From: Balaenoptera acutorostrata
Lineage: Eukaryota; Chordata; Mammalia; Artiodactyla; Balaenopteridae
NCBI RefSeq assembly: GCF_949987535.1
Contig: NC_080077.1
Span: 39,450,561-39,514,560 of the forward strand
Direction: 5' to 3'
DNA: 64,000 nucleotides
Shown here: positions 1 through 13,384 of the stretch, one piece after another
Position numbering within the stretch: the stretch's first letter is position 1
Layout: every line of letters starts with the position of its first letter
The notes under the pieces: model-generated
The model's input: the letters and a program-made list of their open reading frames with translations, nothing else
Databases searched by the model: none
Told to the model about the DNA's origin: nothing
Position numbers and translations under genes: made by a program

Positions 1-703
1 CAGCAATCCCACTCTTGGGGGAAAACCATAATTCAGAAAGAGTCATGTACCAAAATGTTCATTGCAGCTCTATTTACAATAGTCAGGACATGGAAGCAAC
101 CTAAGTGTCCATCAACAGATGAATGGATAAAGAAGATGTGGCACATATATACAATGGAATATTACTCTGCCATAAAAAGAAACGAAATGGAGTTATTTGT
201 AGTGAGGTGGATGGACCTAGAGTCTGTCATACAGAGTGAAGTAAGTCAGAAAGAGAAAAACAAATACCATATGCTAACACATATATATGGAATCTAAGAA
301 GAAAAAAAAAAAGGTCTTGAAGAATCTAGGGGTAAGATGGGAATAAAGACACAGACCTACTAGAGAATGGACTTGAGGATATAGGGAGGGGGAAGGGTAA
401 GCTGTGACAAAGTGAGAGACACTTTGTGAGAGACACAAAGTGAGAGACATGGACATATATACACTGCCAAACATAAAATAGATAGCTAGTGGGAAGCAGC
501 TGCATAGCACAGGGAGATCAGCTCAGTGGTTTGTGACCACCTAGAGGGGTGGGATAGGGAGGGTGGGACAGAGGGAGACGCAAGAGGAAAGAGATATGGG
601 AACATATGTATATGTATAACTGATTCACTTTGTTATAAAGCAGAAACTAACACACCATTATAAAGCAATTATACTCCAATAAAGATGTTTAAAAAAAAAA
701 ACA
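1..703 (+). mobile_element. LINE-1 3' end (ORF2 C-terminus, 3' UTR, poly-A), truncated by window edge
   Basis: The frame from 55 to 297 carries the hallmark end of LINE-1 ORF2 (MEYYSAIKRNEM, then QKEKNKYHMLTHIYGI and stop). It is followed by the usual purine-rich 3' UTR ending in an AATAAAG-like signal and an A-rich tail at about 690-703. It lies in the same orientation as TRDN. Wording of the ORF2 end matches cetartiodactyl LINE-1. It continues upstream of the window, so its full length is unknown. Confidence 0.9.
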
Positions 704-2019
704 AACAACCCTGGATTTATTGAAATTGAATATTTTTCTCTTTAAATGAATAGTTATTATCTAGTAAATTATTTAAAATTTAGCTTGCTATTTATAGCTC
801 TTTTGATCACACTTTGTGTGTGGTATTCATTTTTAAACATCTGGCAATAGGAAAATTGATAAAATTTATTACTACCAATATATGAATATATATATCAATA
901 TAGGCAAATTATATGAGATTGGATTTAAAATATGCAGGTAAAAAGTAACACAGGACATCAGTTTTTCTTTTAATTTCATATGTTATTAAGAAAACAATTT
1001 TTAACTTTCTGGTTTATTTTGCCCTTGTATATTTAGTTTATTCACTAAATCAAGTTTATCTACGAGAACAAAGCAAATAAGATTTGTTTGGGGCATTTAA
1101 AAAAATCATGTTACTGGTTGTATTGATAGCTTCCATTTGTAAATGAGACTTCAAGCTGATTTGCTTCTGCAACACTTGCATGTAATATGTACTTCACTCG
1201 TATTTCCAACTGTTTGCAAGACATTTCCTTTTTGGGTATCTTGTTGACACATGAAGCACAATATATTCAAAACAAAGATAATGTCTTCCTCCAAAGAACT
1301 CTGTTACCTATATTCCATATGTAAACTGATGGTAGATTATCCTTCTGTGAACCAAGTAAGAACTCCAGGAGTTCTTTTTTTGTATGATCCTCAGCTTTTA
1401 AAAAAACCTGAACTGACATCCTGCACCCTGATATACTGTTAAATTGTTATTTCCTGACCAGTGAAATTCTAGTCAGCTGAGGAACCTAAACCCAAATGCA
1501 GTAAAAACCTTCCCCAGTTTTAAAAGTAGAATTAATCATTTCTCTGTTATCTATATAGCTCTACTGGAGAACTTACATTGTGCATGGTACAATATTTTGT
1601 TGTTTATTAGCTGTTTCATGTACTGTTTCTGCTTACAGACCACCTCAAAACTTAGCGATATAAAACAACAGCTGATTTTACTTTGCTCATGATTTAGAGG
1701 ATCAGGAATTCAGGAGACCCCCAGAACTAGAGAAGCAGATAGAAACCACATGTTTTTTCCTGATTTAGACTAGGAAGTCACGCAGCAACACTTCTACTGT
1801 ATTCTTTTGGTTACAAGTGACTCACACACCCAAACTGACAGACTGTCCACCCCATGCCTCCCCATTCTCTCTTCTGTCCTAAAATGTATTTTCAGCTTCA
1901 TTTCTGTTGGTCTAATTCCTTTCCAGCTTTCAAGCTCTTCTTCAGTACCACCTGCCAAAGCCTTTCCTGATTCCATCATTGAGCTACCAGAGCCAATACC
2001 TTTGTGTTTGAGTTCAGAG

Positions 2020-2215
2020 AGACATTAGTTCAAATCCCATATTTCCCGTTTAAGGGCTACATGACCTTGGGAAAGTTATTTAATCCCTTTATGTGAAAAG
2101 TAGCAATAATAACAAGACCTACCAACCTAACAGGGTTATTGTGAACATTGAATGACTGAACAGTAGAGAACATTCCCTGTGACACATAGTAAGTAGACAA
2201 TGTTAGCTATAACTC
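2020..2215 (+). repeat. MIR SINE relic
   Basis: The stretch follows the MIR core: a 'ttcaaatccca' start, 'acatgaccttgggaaagttatttaatccc', then 'aacagggttattgtgaa', then 'acatagtaagtagacaatgttagctat'. It is diverged, as expected for an ancient mammalian SINE. Confidence 0.8.
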
Positions 2216-2496
2216 TTATCATATCTTCTTTTTCCAAAGCCCATAGTATTTTATTTGTACATTCTTGTATCTACCATAGTCTGCCCCTTGTAATAATTTC
2301 AGGGCTTATTTTCTATCTTCTGTATATTTAGTTCAATATGTTACAAGCAATTTATCCCAGTAGACACCTGTATCTTGAATACCAAAGCAGAGCCCCTCTG
2401 GTTCTTTAAGCCTCAGTAAACATAACACATAAAGAACTTGCCATTTTTTTCTCCATTATTCCTTGTAACCTTTCCTCCCTATGATTCTTCTTGCAG

Positions 2497-2547
2497 AAAT
2501 TAGAAAAGAAAAATCCGGGAAGACTTCATCAGTTCTGAAGGATAAAG
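2497..2547 (+). CDS. TRDN: TRDN exon, 51 bp: IRKEKSGKTSSVLKDK
   Basis: Acceptor TTCTTGCAG ends at 2496 and donor GTAATA starts at 2548. The exon supplies the last two bases of a split codon (AA), sixteen whole codons and the first base (G) of the next split codon. The peptide IRKEKSGKTSSVLKDK is nearly identical to the human triadin segment as I remember it. It is highly basic and lumenal. It is the first of three isolated exons before the large 20.7-kb intron. Skipping it would leave the frame intact. Confidence 0.93.
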
Positions 2548-3269
2548 GTAATAGAGTCAAGTTAACATAACACAAGAAATTTATTAGCAAAAATATCTAA
2601 ATGTGTCCACAGTACATTAGTCATCTTTGCAGATTTGTGGGTCAAAATTGCACAGGACACCCTCATATATTTGAAAACTTTTATTTATTTACCTGTCTGT
2701 TAAATACTTTCCTTCAGTTCACTATGACTTAAAGTGCTTTGGTTATAATTTCTGAAAGAAAAAAACAGAAAAATGATTTTCAAAAAAGAATGGAAGGGAT
2801 AAAAAAAGATTAGAAGGAAAATAAAGAGTATAGGAAGGGTTTGCTTCCATGCCCTCTGGTTCTCTCCTTTCTGTCCTTCATTAACTATATATTTAGTGCA
2901 TCATCTTTCCAAACACTTGCTAATCATTGGCAAAACAAAGATGGCAAAGCTAGGAATAGAGAGGAAGACTTGGGAATTGGAGTTCTGAATTCTGCTGTCT
3001 TCAAAGACTCCTAGTCATGTTCTGTCTGCTTTAGTCTTATCAGGTTCCTTATTGCTATGAAAGAGCATGACATTCTTATTTAAATACCATTCAAATTCCA
3101 GGCCTCTTTCTAAGAATAATGTCCACATAAAGCATCAAGCCATCTCTATCGACTTCCTAATCAAGTCTGGGGAATCAGAGAGGGCTTTCCTGAAGAGTTA
3201 TATTAAATTCAAGTATGATGCATGAGGAGTTAGCCAGACAAAGGTGTGAGGATTGTTTGGGAGAAGTAC

Positions 3270-3430
3270 AGAAGCAGGGCATCTGCTCTTTGCCAGACAC
3301 ATTGCAATCTACTTTATATATTTTGTTTCTGCAAGTTGTGCTTGATACCACCATTTCAGTAAAGGAGGAAGCTGAGGTACATGTAATTTAAATTACTCAG
3401 TGTCACACTATGGGTAAGAGGCAAAGGCAA
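3270..3430 (+). repeat. MIR SINE relic
   Basis: Shows MIR landmarks in order: 'ctttgccagacacattgcaatctactttata', 'accaccatttcagtaaaggaggaagctgagg', and 'tcactcagtgtcacact'-like sequence. Diverged copy. Confidence 0.7.
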
Positions 3431-3436
3431 GAATCA

Positions 3437-3512
3437 AAGTAGGCTAAGTAGGCTAAGTAGGCTTTACTAAGTAGGCTCCTGTAATTTCTATTATTGTTGT
3501 TGTTGTTGTTAT
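3437..3512. repeat. 9-bp tandem repeat (AAGTAGGCT) and adjoining (GTT)n
   Basis: Three head-to-tail copies of AAGTAGGCT occupy 3437-3463 and a fourth sits at 3469-3477 after a 5-bp spacer. A (TTG)n tract follows at about 3494-3512. Confidence 0.9.
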
Positions 3513-6284
3513 TAATGTACAATTGCAGACAATTTCCTAGGGAACACTTTTTTCTCAACGTTAAATTCTCTACTATTTGCAACATGTCTCCACGGTCACT
3601 AGAAAATCATGTATATAAATGTCTACTACATATCATTATTGATTTGGAACTATTTAGAACCTCTTTTTTTATTCAAGCTGTGTTAATGCCCTCAAATATC
3701 TTTGTTATATACAAGTTGGGTACAATTTTAGAAGAATTATATTGTCACCTTTCCTTTATTTTCTGAATATAATTTTCATTATATACAAAAATCAAAGAAA
3801 ACATTGTAGTATTACCTATAAAATTTCAGTGCCTTTAACCTCTACAGTGTTATTGTTTCCGGAGAGGATTATTGAAGCTTGCTGCTGAACTGTGGCAGAA
3901 TCAGAATGCAGCAATTCCACTTGCTACATAGCCTCTTATTTCACTGGAGCAGCTCAAAGATTGCCTACCTTTGCTGGTCTCTTACAGACTCCACCTGCAT
4001 GTATATATTAGAACCCATACTGAAGCAATGCTACATTTCGAAAATCAGAATTATTACACGGAAATCCTTTGAGGCTATATTTGCTGGGGCTGTGATAACC
4101 ATGAGTAAATTAGACATTTAAAGAAACATCATTAGGCTTGTGTCTTTATTTAAGGAGGTATAGAGAGGGCTAGCGATGATTATTCCAAAGAAAAAGAGCA
4201 AGAGAAAGACACGTCTTGTTGCCTTTTGCTGCTGGTTCAGCTACTGACTTTCCTGGGCTAGTGGACTCATGTAAGCCCTCTGTACACACTCAAGAGGGCA
4301 GAGCTCTGCTTATGCAGCCCTGACCATCCAGAAACCAGACAACCCTATTAGTCAGCCCTATTATTGGTTATATTCCTTCTGGCATCCACCACTATCCTCT
4401 CGCTGCTTGCTTCTTATTAGTCTGACTTATCTGAGGTTGCAAGATTCACCCATGGTCCAAGAAACTGCAGACCAAATCATAACCAGGCAACAAGGAGGTT
4501 AATTAATTACCTTCTATTGAGAATGCAATAGTAGCACCCTTAGGTTCCTCTGGCATTGGCGTAATATGATGGACATTAGAATTATTGACTAGCTTTGTGA
4601 CTCAGGCTTGCATATGTTTGGATCTAATGCCAGAGAATTCAGAGCAGAGCTTATCTTCTTTCATATTCTGATGCTCAGGACCATGCACCTGATGATTCCC
4701 CCAACTTCTCTTTGTCTTCACCATGCTTTTTCTTGGCCATTCCCACTCATCAAACAAAAGCTAGAGCTAAGAATAGGGTAAGTTGGCTGATGACTTTGAA
4801 ACTGATCCCCAATGATTTATTCATCACGAACACTCACCCTAGTTCATTATTGCCTTTGTCTCTGGGAGTGGTGTAAAACCTGAAATGATCTTCCCATTTC
4901 TTTGTAAACTTTTTCTCCATTACAGCCTCCTACCAGATTATTCTGAGAGTTCCAAGAAATATCCCAGCACCTTTAAACATATTCTAGATCCTGATAATCA
5001 AGATTCATAAGCCTTCCTGTAGGCTCTTGGTCAAATGCAATGAAACTACCATATTTGTAAAAACAACACACACAAAATGTGCTCTCCTATGCTTTGCTCC
5101 TGACAAACAAGATAGATGCATTGAAAAATGCCTTAATAGCTGACCTAAATCAACGATGTTTCAATCCTTACTAATACAGAAGTGCAGAATTCCCATATAA
5201 CACTGTCTCCACATTTTTGGTCATATTTGATATCCTTGGGTAGTTAGGGACGCTCAGACCAGTCTGTGGACTTCTGAAATCAGGTCAAAACCCCTTGAAG
5301 TCAAAAAGGGCACTGAGAAGAAATGAGATTCAGGAAAGTTGGTGCAGGAGATGACCCAGCCTGGGAGCAAAGGTATCTTCCTACTAGCAAACTTGGAAAT
5401 AAAAATTATTTCTATTTTCTGAGGACTTTCTTCAAATTTAAGGTGACAGGTTTATTACCTTCAAATACCATATAAAAGTATATCTGTTTTTCCACCCCTT
5501 CCTTCTTTCTCCACCAAAATCGAAGCAGTCTACAGGCCCTCTCTTTAGGTCTTGTTCTTTATAACTACTTTAATCTCACACAGTCATGTACAGACACCCA
5601 TTTAAATCAACATGCTGAATCTTGAAATGTGAAGTTCCAGGCGTTGTGCTCTCCCACCCCACCAGGAATCTGTCCCCACCACCACTTCTCATTTCACGAT
5701 ACATTAATTCTTTTGGCTTAGCCAAATGCAAAGCAGTAAATTACCCCCGTCAGCCTGAAAAAAAAAAAAGTTAATGAAGTTTCTCCATGTGTCTATTCAA
5801 TTCATAGTTCTTGATTTCATCTTCACATGCTGAAATACACAGAAAAATTGATATTATTTATTCTTAGTACAATAAATAGCAACAGGGACACTCCTTTGCC
5901 ACCAAAGCCACTTTTAAAAAGTCTACAAGCCTATGGATATTTAAGGCTCTAGTTTATCTATCAAGAAAATCTTGCTCTGAGGGACAGAGCATTTTCAGTG
6001 GAACCCAGAATACATTCTTGACACAATCCAAATGCACCCGAACTCAGTGGATTCTAAGTGATTGCTTGGAGCGGCATGTCTATTCACAAGCACCACCACC
6101 ATATTTTTTCCCTTCCATCCCAAACCCCAGATGAGAATAGAAAAAATGGCTGGAAGGATAGATTTCTTTCTTTCCTTCCTTTCTCACTGCATTATTATTC
6201 ATTTTTGTCAGTACAATAGATACTGAGATTTAATGTTGCAGAAAAGGCAGAAAACTGGTTTTAGCTTTTATTTTTAATAGGTTA

Positions 6285-6397
6285 AAATATATATTTTATA
6301 TTTTATCATATATTTTATCAAATTTATCATAAATATGATAAATTTATCATATTTATCATGTCTTCCAGACCCATTTATATGTCTGGAAGACATGATA
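6285..6397. repeat. AT-rich segment with two adjacent perfect hairpins
   Basis: The first inverted repeat pairs 6320-6330 with 6335-6345 (11 bp, 4-nt loop). The second pairs 6354-6370 with 6381-6397 (17 bp, no mismatch, 10-nt loop). Upstream are several TTTATCATA-like units. See findings. Confidence 0.9.
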
Positions 6398-7005
6398 TGA
6401 TCAGAATCATTTTGTATTTGAACCTGGCAGGATAAATGAAGTTTTACTTGATTTGCTTTAACTAAGGACCACATGTTTAAGACATTGGGAGTTCACAGAT
6501 GAAACTGTCTCAAAATTTATTTTTATCTTATTCTTGAAATTTGTTTGACTTGAGTCTGATGACTAAAACACCACATTTACATGATATATGCAGAGTTTTC
6601 CATTTGATTGTTTATTTTTTTGAAAAAACATAGCCTGAAAGAAATAAACTAAGTTAGTGCTGATTATAACAGTTTTGGAAGACTTCTAGATGCTGAAGTC
6701 ATGTGTTTTTTAAAATTACAGATAAAGCAAGTTCCTATTCATCCAAATACACGTCCCTTTAAATGAACAAATAGATTGTACCTCATTCAACAATTTACAT
6801 TTATTTTAAATAGAAATGATTAGAGAACAGCTTGTTGTACTCTATACTGCTGTTTCTTTGTCTATGATTAAAATTATTTTTGAAAGAAAACATCATATCA
6901 TTTCCATCCAGGTTCACCTTACCGATAGCTCATTGACTCCATTGTATGTGTCTTCTTACATCTTTTGATCTTGGTTTCAAATAAATGTTCAATGTTTCTT
7001 TCCAG

Positions 7006-7056
7006 AGCCTATTAAGGGAAAAGAAGTGAAGGTTCCAGCTTCCCTAAAGGAAAAAG
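7006..7056 (+). CDS. TRDN: TRDN exon, 51 bp: EPIKGKEVKVPASLKEK
   Basis: Acceptor TTTCCAG ends at 7005 and donor GTATTA starts at 7057. Reading AG (completing Glu with the G of the previous exon), it encodes PIKGKEVKVPASLKEK and ends with a G that opens the next Glu codon. The match to human triadin (PIKGKEEKVPASLKEK in memory) differs by one residue. It has the same length and phase as the preceding exon. An overlapping AG two bases downstream would break the frame, so 7006 is chosen. Confidence 0.94.
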
Positions 7057-9509
7057 GTATTACTCTATAATGAAATGTGAAAACACATTGATCTGCCTAT
7101 TGCATATTCAGTTATTTGCAATGAAGTAGTATATCATTATTTTTCATATTCTCAAAACTCTAATTTTTATATGCCCTCCTCTGTTTTTGAGCAAAGGAAA
7201 AATTCTAAATTGTACTGTGAAACAACAAAGGAAAGAGTGGCTGTGTCAGAAATACTAAGAAAGCTTTGGAAAATGCATATGCTATTCTGATTCTATGAAT
7301 CTGTAGTGGAAAATCTACATTTTGTAAATATCCCAGGGTAAATCCTATTAGGAATAGCCATGGGAAACCAAAGATTTAAGATACAAAAAAATACTTAAAA
7401 TTTCTCAGTGATAACTTGCCATTCTGTAAGTTCAGATACAGTAAAATCCTAACAAATTTTATAGCTAGGAGTAACTTAGCGATAAACTATAGTCCAAAAC
7501 CATCATCTTGTAGGTAAATAAAACTGAAATAGTCAAGAAACTTTTCAGTTATTGTAATTTGCCCCAGAGCCAGCCTGAGAACGCTGATCTCCAAATCAAG
7601 CACTGTGATCTTGCTAAGGTATCTTATTGCACCTCTGGCCTTCCTACTATACTAGGCTCAGAGGAATGTGGATTCTGATATGCCATGCATCAAGTTATGT
7701 TCCCTAAAACATAAGTAAATATGTTAAGTCCAATGTAATACATTTAGTTTCTAATTATCCTAAGACATTCTATGGATGTGGTGTCATTCTCTGAACTGTC
7801 TAATATTTCTTGTTGTCAAAATGAACATATTAGTGAACCAGTAAAACCATGAAATATATCTGCTATGTTGAATGTTCAAATAGAGCCTGTTTCTACATTT
7901 ACCCAGAAGAGATCTACGTGAACTATTGACAAATATACAGGGACTTAGTGGTAAAAATTCCAATTTACTGGAATTTTTATTAAAAAGAAAAAAAACTTTT
8001 GGGTGAACTTTTATAAGCATTTGCTGGAGTTGGAGGAGATGTGGGAGAGTAGTAGGAGGGGAAAGCTGACAGAAGACTCAGTGAGAGCAATGAAGGATGC
8101 AAGGAGAAGCTCCATTAGTGTAGCAATGTATAAAAAAATACCCTAAAGTCATTTTTTTCTAACTTTGCAATTAAATTTAAATTAAACAAAATTGTTATTT
8201 AGTGAAACATGAGAGCATGGCATGATTTTTTTCTCAGCCATGTATGTACTTAATTTTTTTAAAGAAGTATTTAAAGCAACATGGACTCCAAACCTATTAA
8301 GGCATTTATGTTTCACTTCAGAAAAATATCATCATATCCAAAACTTTATTTTTATTGTCACCTAGGTAGTAGTTATTTTGGTGCTATATACAATTTTATG
8401 TTTTTCAGGCATAATATGTAAATTAGGATATTCTGCTTGCAAGAGAATTTTTACATGTTATGTTAAATGTTCAATAGGCAGCAAAATGTTGTTACATTGT
8501 ATTATTTGAAGAATGAATTAATTGTGAAGACTAATGACATTCCTTTGGATTTAGCTAAACTAATTTATTTCTTTAAAAGAACTCTAGATTTCTTCAACAT
8601 GATCTGACTGTTGATTGCAAGGGACATTTATATAAATATCTAAATTGAAAAGATTTGATGCCATCAAGTAATTCAATCGTTCAATGATGTTACAATTCTT
8701 TTGCCAAACTAAGATAGAAATATCAAAAATGAGGGACAGACAGGAATATTATAAATTTCCACATTTTTATTAGAAGTGCAGTGCAAAATTTTCCCCAGTA
8801 GAAATGTGTGTGGAATGTATATATGAATGAAAAACAATTTAGGTTTCCACTAAAAACACGTGATGCTAATTTGAGTCTTTGAACACTGGAAATATCTACT
8901 TAAGAGTTTCCTCTCTCTTCTTTCATCCTTCCAGGTATTGTTTTTTCATCATCCCATTCCACATGGTCAGTGTAGCACCAGCCAGTGCGTGGCCACAGAT
9001 AATGGTGGTGGGGAAGGCAGCATTTGGAAAAGATGCATTTTTTAAAGTTATATTCTCATTTCATTAATATTGAATTTTCTTCTTTACTATATGTTTCAAA
9101 TAACCACTTGAGTATATTTAACGTGTTTTTTCTTTTACCATTTAAAGCAACAATGATCTCTCTTAGTAATGTGCTGGAATATTATTGGTGCTTTGCAATT
9201 TTATGCACTGAATTTCATCATTTGTTTTCCACCGAACAACCAAAATTCAGGCCTGTGGTGCTGAATGTGAATGACAGTCCTAGGACATTTTGACAGAAAG
9301 TGTAACACGACATGCAGACTTTCACTTTCACCTCTGAGAGGTGGTGTCACATTAGGCTTTCTTTTCTTAAAGGGGGTCACTGTCGTCTCACATATATCAG
9401 GACAGCTACAATTCAAAAAATTCTTGCTAAAAAAGAAATTAATTTTAAAAGAAGTCTTGTTAGATTAAAAGTTTAACATATCTTCTTTTAGTAAACAGAG
9501 GGAGTCTTG

Positions 9510-10320
9510 AAAGTCTTCATTTAATATCCAGTCAAAGAGCATCAAACAGAATGATAACATCATGCACACTTAAATGATAAAATTCACAAATACATAGAAA
9601 TTAAACAACATATTCTTAAAAATCCAGTAGGTCAAAGAAGAAATTAAAAGGAAATTAGAAAATATCTTTAGACAAATGAAAATGAAAACACAACATACCA
9701 AAACTTACGGAATGCAGCAAAAGCAGTTCTAAGAGAGAAGTTCATAGCAATAAATATCTACATTAAAAAAGAAGATGAAAGATTTCAAATAAACAACCTA
9801 ACTTCATACTCCAAGGAACTAGAGAAAAAAAGAACAAACTAAGCCCAAAGTTAGCAGAAGGAAGGAAATAATAAAGATTAGTGAAGATTTAAACAAAATA
9901 GAGAATAGAAAAATCAACAAAACAGAGTTGTCTTTTGAAAAAATCGACAAAAATGACAAAGCTTTGGCTAGATTAAAAAAAAAGAGTGAAGACCCAAATA
10001 AATAAAATCAGAGTTGAAAGAGGAGACATTATAACTGGTGCTACAGAAATAAAAAAGGATCATAAAAGACTACTACACATGTTTATATGCCAACAAATTG
10101 GACAACCTAGAAGATCTCAATAAATATCTAGAACATATGATAGCCAAGACCGAATCATGAAGAAACAGAAAATTTGAACAGACTAATAACAAGTAAGAAC
10201 ATAATCGAAAACCTCCTAACAAAGAAAAGTCCAGGACCAGAAGGCTTCATGGTGAATTCTACCAAACATTTGAAGAAGAATTATTGACAATTCTTTTCCT
10301 GAAGAATTGTCTAAATAAAA
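9510..10320 (+). mobile_element. Ancient LINE-1 ORF2 fragment
   Basis: Broken frames still read as LINE-1 ORF2, for example DNA for 'aaagcagttctaagagagaag' with 'ttcatagcaataaat', a run corresponding to the linker before the RT domain, and 'ccaggaccagaaggcttcat' corresponding to the PGPDGF motif. Many indels and stops show it is old and inactive. The sequence after about 10320 is no longer LINE-1-like. Confidence 0.8.
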
Positions 10321-10784
10321 ATTATACCGGTAATAGTAGCACTTTTACTCTAAGTAGCAACTGACAGTCTAACACTTTTCCGGTTGTGCCCATCAGGCCA
10401 AAATGCCAAGTTGATAGAGTGAATGGAAAGGGGTTACATTTTGGAAAGAAAAGTAGTTGAGACTGCCAGAATTTTCTCTTAATAATTGGCTTTCCAAAAT
10501 TAATGTATCCAAGTACTGTGAATTTTATTTCCTTCATCCAAAAAATTAATGTACAGCAATAATAATGTGCAACTATATGTATGTAAAATATATGGATAAT
10601 TATAAATGTAAAGCCCCAATAGTCCTTCCTTGGTATTCTCTCCATTTAAGCCCTCAAGAGGATGACTCACTTTCACTCTGCATGTTCATTTTTCTTGTCA
10701 CTCCAAGCCACATTATGCAAATATTCTAATGTGCTTCTCTCCTTCAGGGGAAATTTTTTAAAATGTCATAGTATTGTATTTATT

Positions 10785-10910
10785 AAATAAATAGTTAATT
10801 AATTTAAATATATTTAAATAAAATTATTTTATTTTTTATTTTTCTTGTTCCCTTTTTAAAAAGATTTAAATGTTTAAATCTTTAAATTTAAATTTAAATT
10901 TAAAAAGTTT
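10785..10910. repeat. AT-rich palindromic low-complexity tract
   Basis: Runs of TTAAAT and AAATTT, including several self-complementary (ATTTAA)n units around 10864-10905. No gene signal. Confidence 0.75.
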
Positions 10911-13089
10911 TTCATATAAGGTCATCTATTATTTTTATATATTTAACCAGTTGTAGGATGATCCATACCTATGACCTCTGACCTTTTATTCATGTAATTG
11001 ATTATTCTCACTTCAAGTTAAAGAAAATGAATTCTGGTGCTCAGAAACATAAGTAAGAAAAAGTGACTCTCTCTTGATAAGGGAAAAAAACAAAGAATGT
11101 CTGCTTATTTACCTTGGCAAGTGATTTTTGCACAACTTTCTGAACCATTTGAATGCTTTAAAGTCAACTGGTTCATTACCTGAAATATATCCAACCAGCT
11201 CTCCTGCCATCTTCAAATAACATCACAGGACCTTGTTCTGACTGACTATTCTCTGTGCGACCTACAATATGTTCAGCCTCCTCCAATTATTTCTTACTTC
11301 TTTCAGTGCAGACTCTTCATGTTGGGAAGCTTCAGGGAAGGATAGAATAATGAGGCACACATAGCAAGGCATAAAAGAAAGATTAGATAAAGACAGAGTG
11401 ACACTATCAGGAATGTGAGACATCGTATTTAGCATATACAAAAGACAAAGGATCACGAAAATGAAATGATGACAGAATGAGGCACGGAAAATGTATGCAT
11501 TTATTCTGTGCTGCAAAGAGAGAATGCCCTCTGGCTCATTTTGTGTTTTTACTGTCCACTCAGCAAACTTTCTTTGTGAGCATCAAAGTCCTACGGGAAT
11601 CTTGCCAAGGAAGGGTTGCAGAATCAGGACTTAGTCATAAAGCATTGAGTCATGCATTAAGTGTTTGTATTGCGAACTAGAGCTATTTTAAAACTATACC
11701 TATAGAAGCTTATAAAGCATAATTGCTTTTCTTGTTGACCTAATGGGAATGAGAGGTGAGAGAGAGACAGACAGACACAGACATAAACGCAGAGAGAGAG
11801 CGGGTGTGAAATTACCAGATAATTATCTGAGGATAATGTACACCAATGTTGTGTATCTGCTGGGTCCATCCTAAATGACTTTTCCACCCATGTAAGGTTT
11901 TAGTTAATGGGACAGGGATTCCACTTTACATTTTGGTCTAAACCATCTAAAACTGAAGCTTATAAATTTGATTTTCTTGGCATTTTGAAACCACATCTTA
12001 AATTGTTTTGTGTCAATAACAATTTTTGAGTGTTAGAATAATATTCTGGGGATATCTTAGTCACTGAGGCTCCAAAGATGAACAAGACAAAATCCCTGTC
12101 CTCAAAGATCTCACAATACTTGGGAAAGAGAGCTGGGAAAGAGTAAAAGTGAAGTGGCCTCCAGTGGTGACTTAGACAAAGCAAACCAAAGTTTTCATCC
12201 AATCAATGGTATCTATGATATAGGTATTAGTACATGAGTGCTCAGGAAATATTTGTTCAGTTATTCAATCTAATCTCAGCCACATACATCAGCTAATTAT
12301 CATTGCTCCCATTTCAGAAGGTGAGAAAATTAAAATTTAGAGTGTTTTAGATGCCTCACATTAGACCATTTGGTTTTTCAATAGGGAAATAAATTTTAAA
12401 CTGAGGGATTTTTTTGTTCATTTGGTTTGTGTCTGTCTGTTTTTCTCCAGCTGCAGTGCAAAAAATGATCTCTTGCTTTGGATGAAGTTGGGCAATTACT
12501 TGAGAACATCATCACCTTGCCCCTTTATTATGCATGAAAGGATTCCTCAGTTTACAACCAAAGATAACACTGATTTAGAAAGTCAAGCAGGAAAAATAGG
12601 AGCATAGAGAATGCATGAGGTTTCATAAACATATGAACATGGTTCAATAAGAGGAAGGAAAATATTAAACAGTCCATGGAATATTGAAGGAAAGAAATGT
12701 AGGCAGAGATAAGATGAAAAGTTGTGGGGTAGAGGCTGTCAGGTGTTGGTTCTCTGTGTAACTTCACCCAAACTCAGGACAGTTTTGTCTTTTGGAAATC
12801 TGTGAACTGAAGACATTTCAAATCAAACTGAAAGATAATCAGAGCTTGTCTTTCTCACAGTTGTGTTCACCAGGGTCATAAAATAATGTGTCCACAGCAG
12901 ATGAAATCAAATGCTACCTATTAAAACAGACCTCTTATTTGCAAAACACTTTCTCTTAAGACATAGTTAAGAAGAAACATGTGTTCCCTGACGGTTCTTC
13001 CAAATCCCAAATTGGGTAGCGAGCTGATTGGAGAGACGATAGTGCTCTATCCCATCCAATAAAACCTCATGCAGAAAACAAAATATGAA

Positions 13090-13091
<2 letters not shown>

Positions 13092-13122
<31 letters not shown>
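13092..13122. repeat. (GT)n microsatellite
   Basis: Uninterrupted GT dinucleotides, about 15 units. Confidence 0.95.
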
Positions 13123-13125
<3 letters not shown>

Positions 13126-13384
13126 GCAAACCATTTGTTGTTAAATAATACAATAAGGACACAGTAAAGTGTAAATGTGTATATGTATGTAATTGTAATA
13201 GTAGTGGATTTTCATCAAAAAATGCAAATGATTACTCAAATGATATAAAAATCATGGGTTTAGAATAAATTTATGAATGTTACTTCATTTAATACAACTT
13301 TAATTGCTTTATTTAAATATATTTATATTTAAATATATTTTATTGAACATCTTGGTAGAAAAATATAAGAAAAATCATTTCAAA

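Larger units (their letters stand above)
1..2496 (+). other. TRDN intron, 3' part
   Basis: Non-coding. Bases 1-703 are a LINE-1 3' end. The stretch 1620-1760 looks like an old interspersed repeat of unknown family, and 2020-2215 is a MIR. The last bases form a pyrimidine-rich tract and a CAG acceptor ending at 2496. The short open frames here show no gene-like features. Confidence 0.8.
2548..7005 (+). other. TRDN intron (4.46 kb)
   Basis: No exon was found. It holds a MIR (3270-3430), a short 9-bp tandem repeat and (GTT)n at 3437-3512, and an AT-rich pair of hairpins at 6285-6397. The rest is unassigned AT-rich intron. It ends in a pyrimidine-rich tract and CAG at 7005. Confidence 0.8.

Noticed and set aside
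3437..3477. Spaced short direct repeats
   Set aside because: Too short and without the repeat-spacer layout of CRISPR; a simple tandem repeat in a mammalian intron.
12318..12320. 3-nt exon-like AAG between CCATTTCAG and GTGAGA
   Set aside because: It sits in sequence resembling the MIR 'ccatttcagatgaggaaa' core, a common false splice site.
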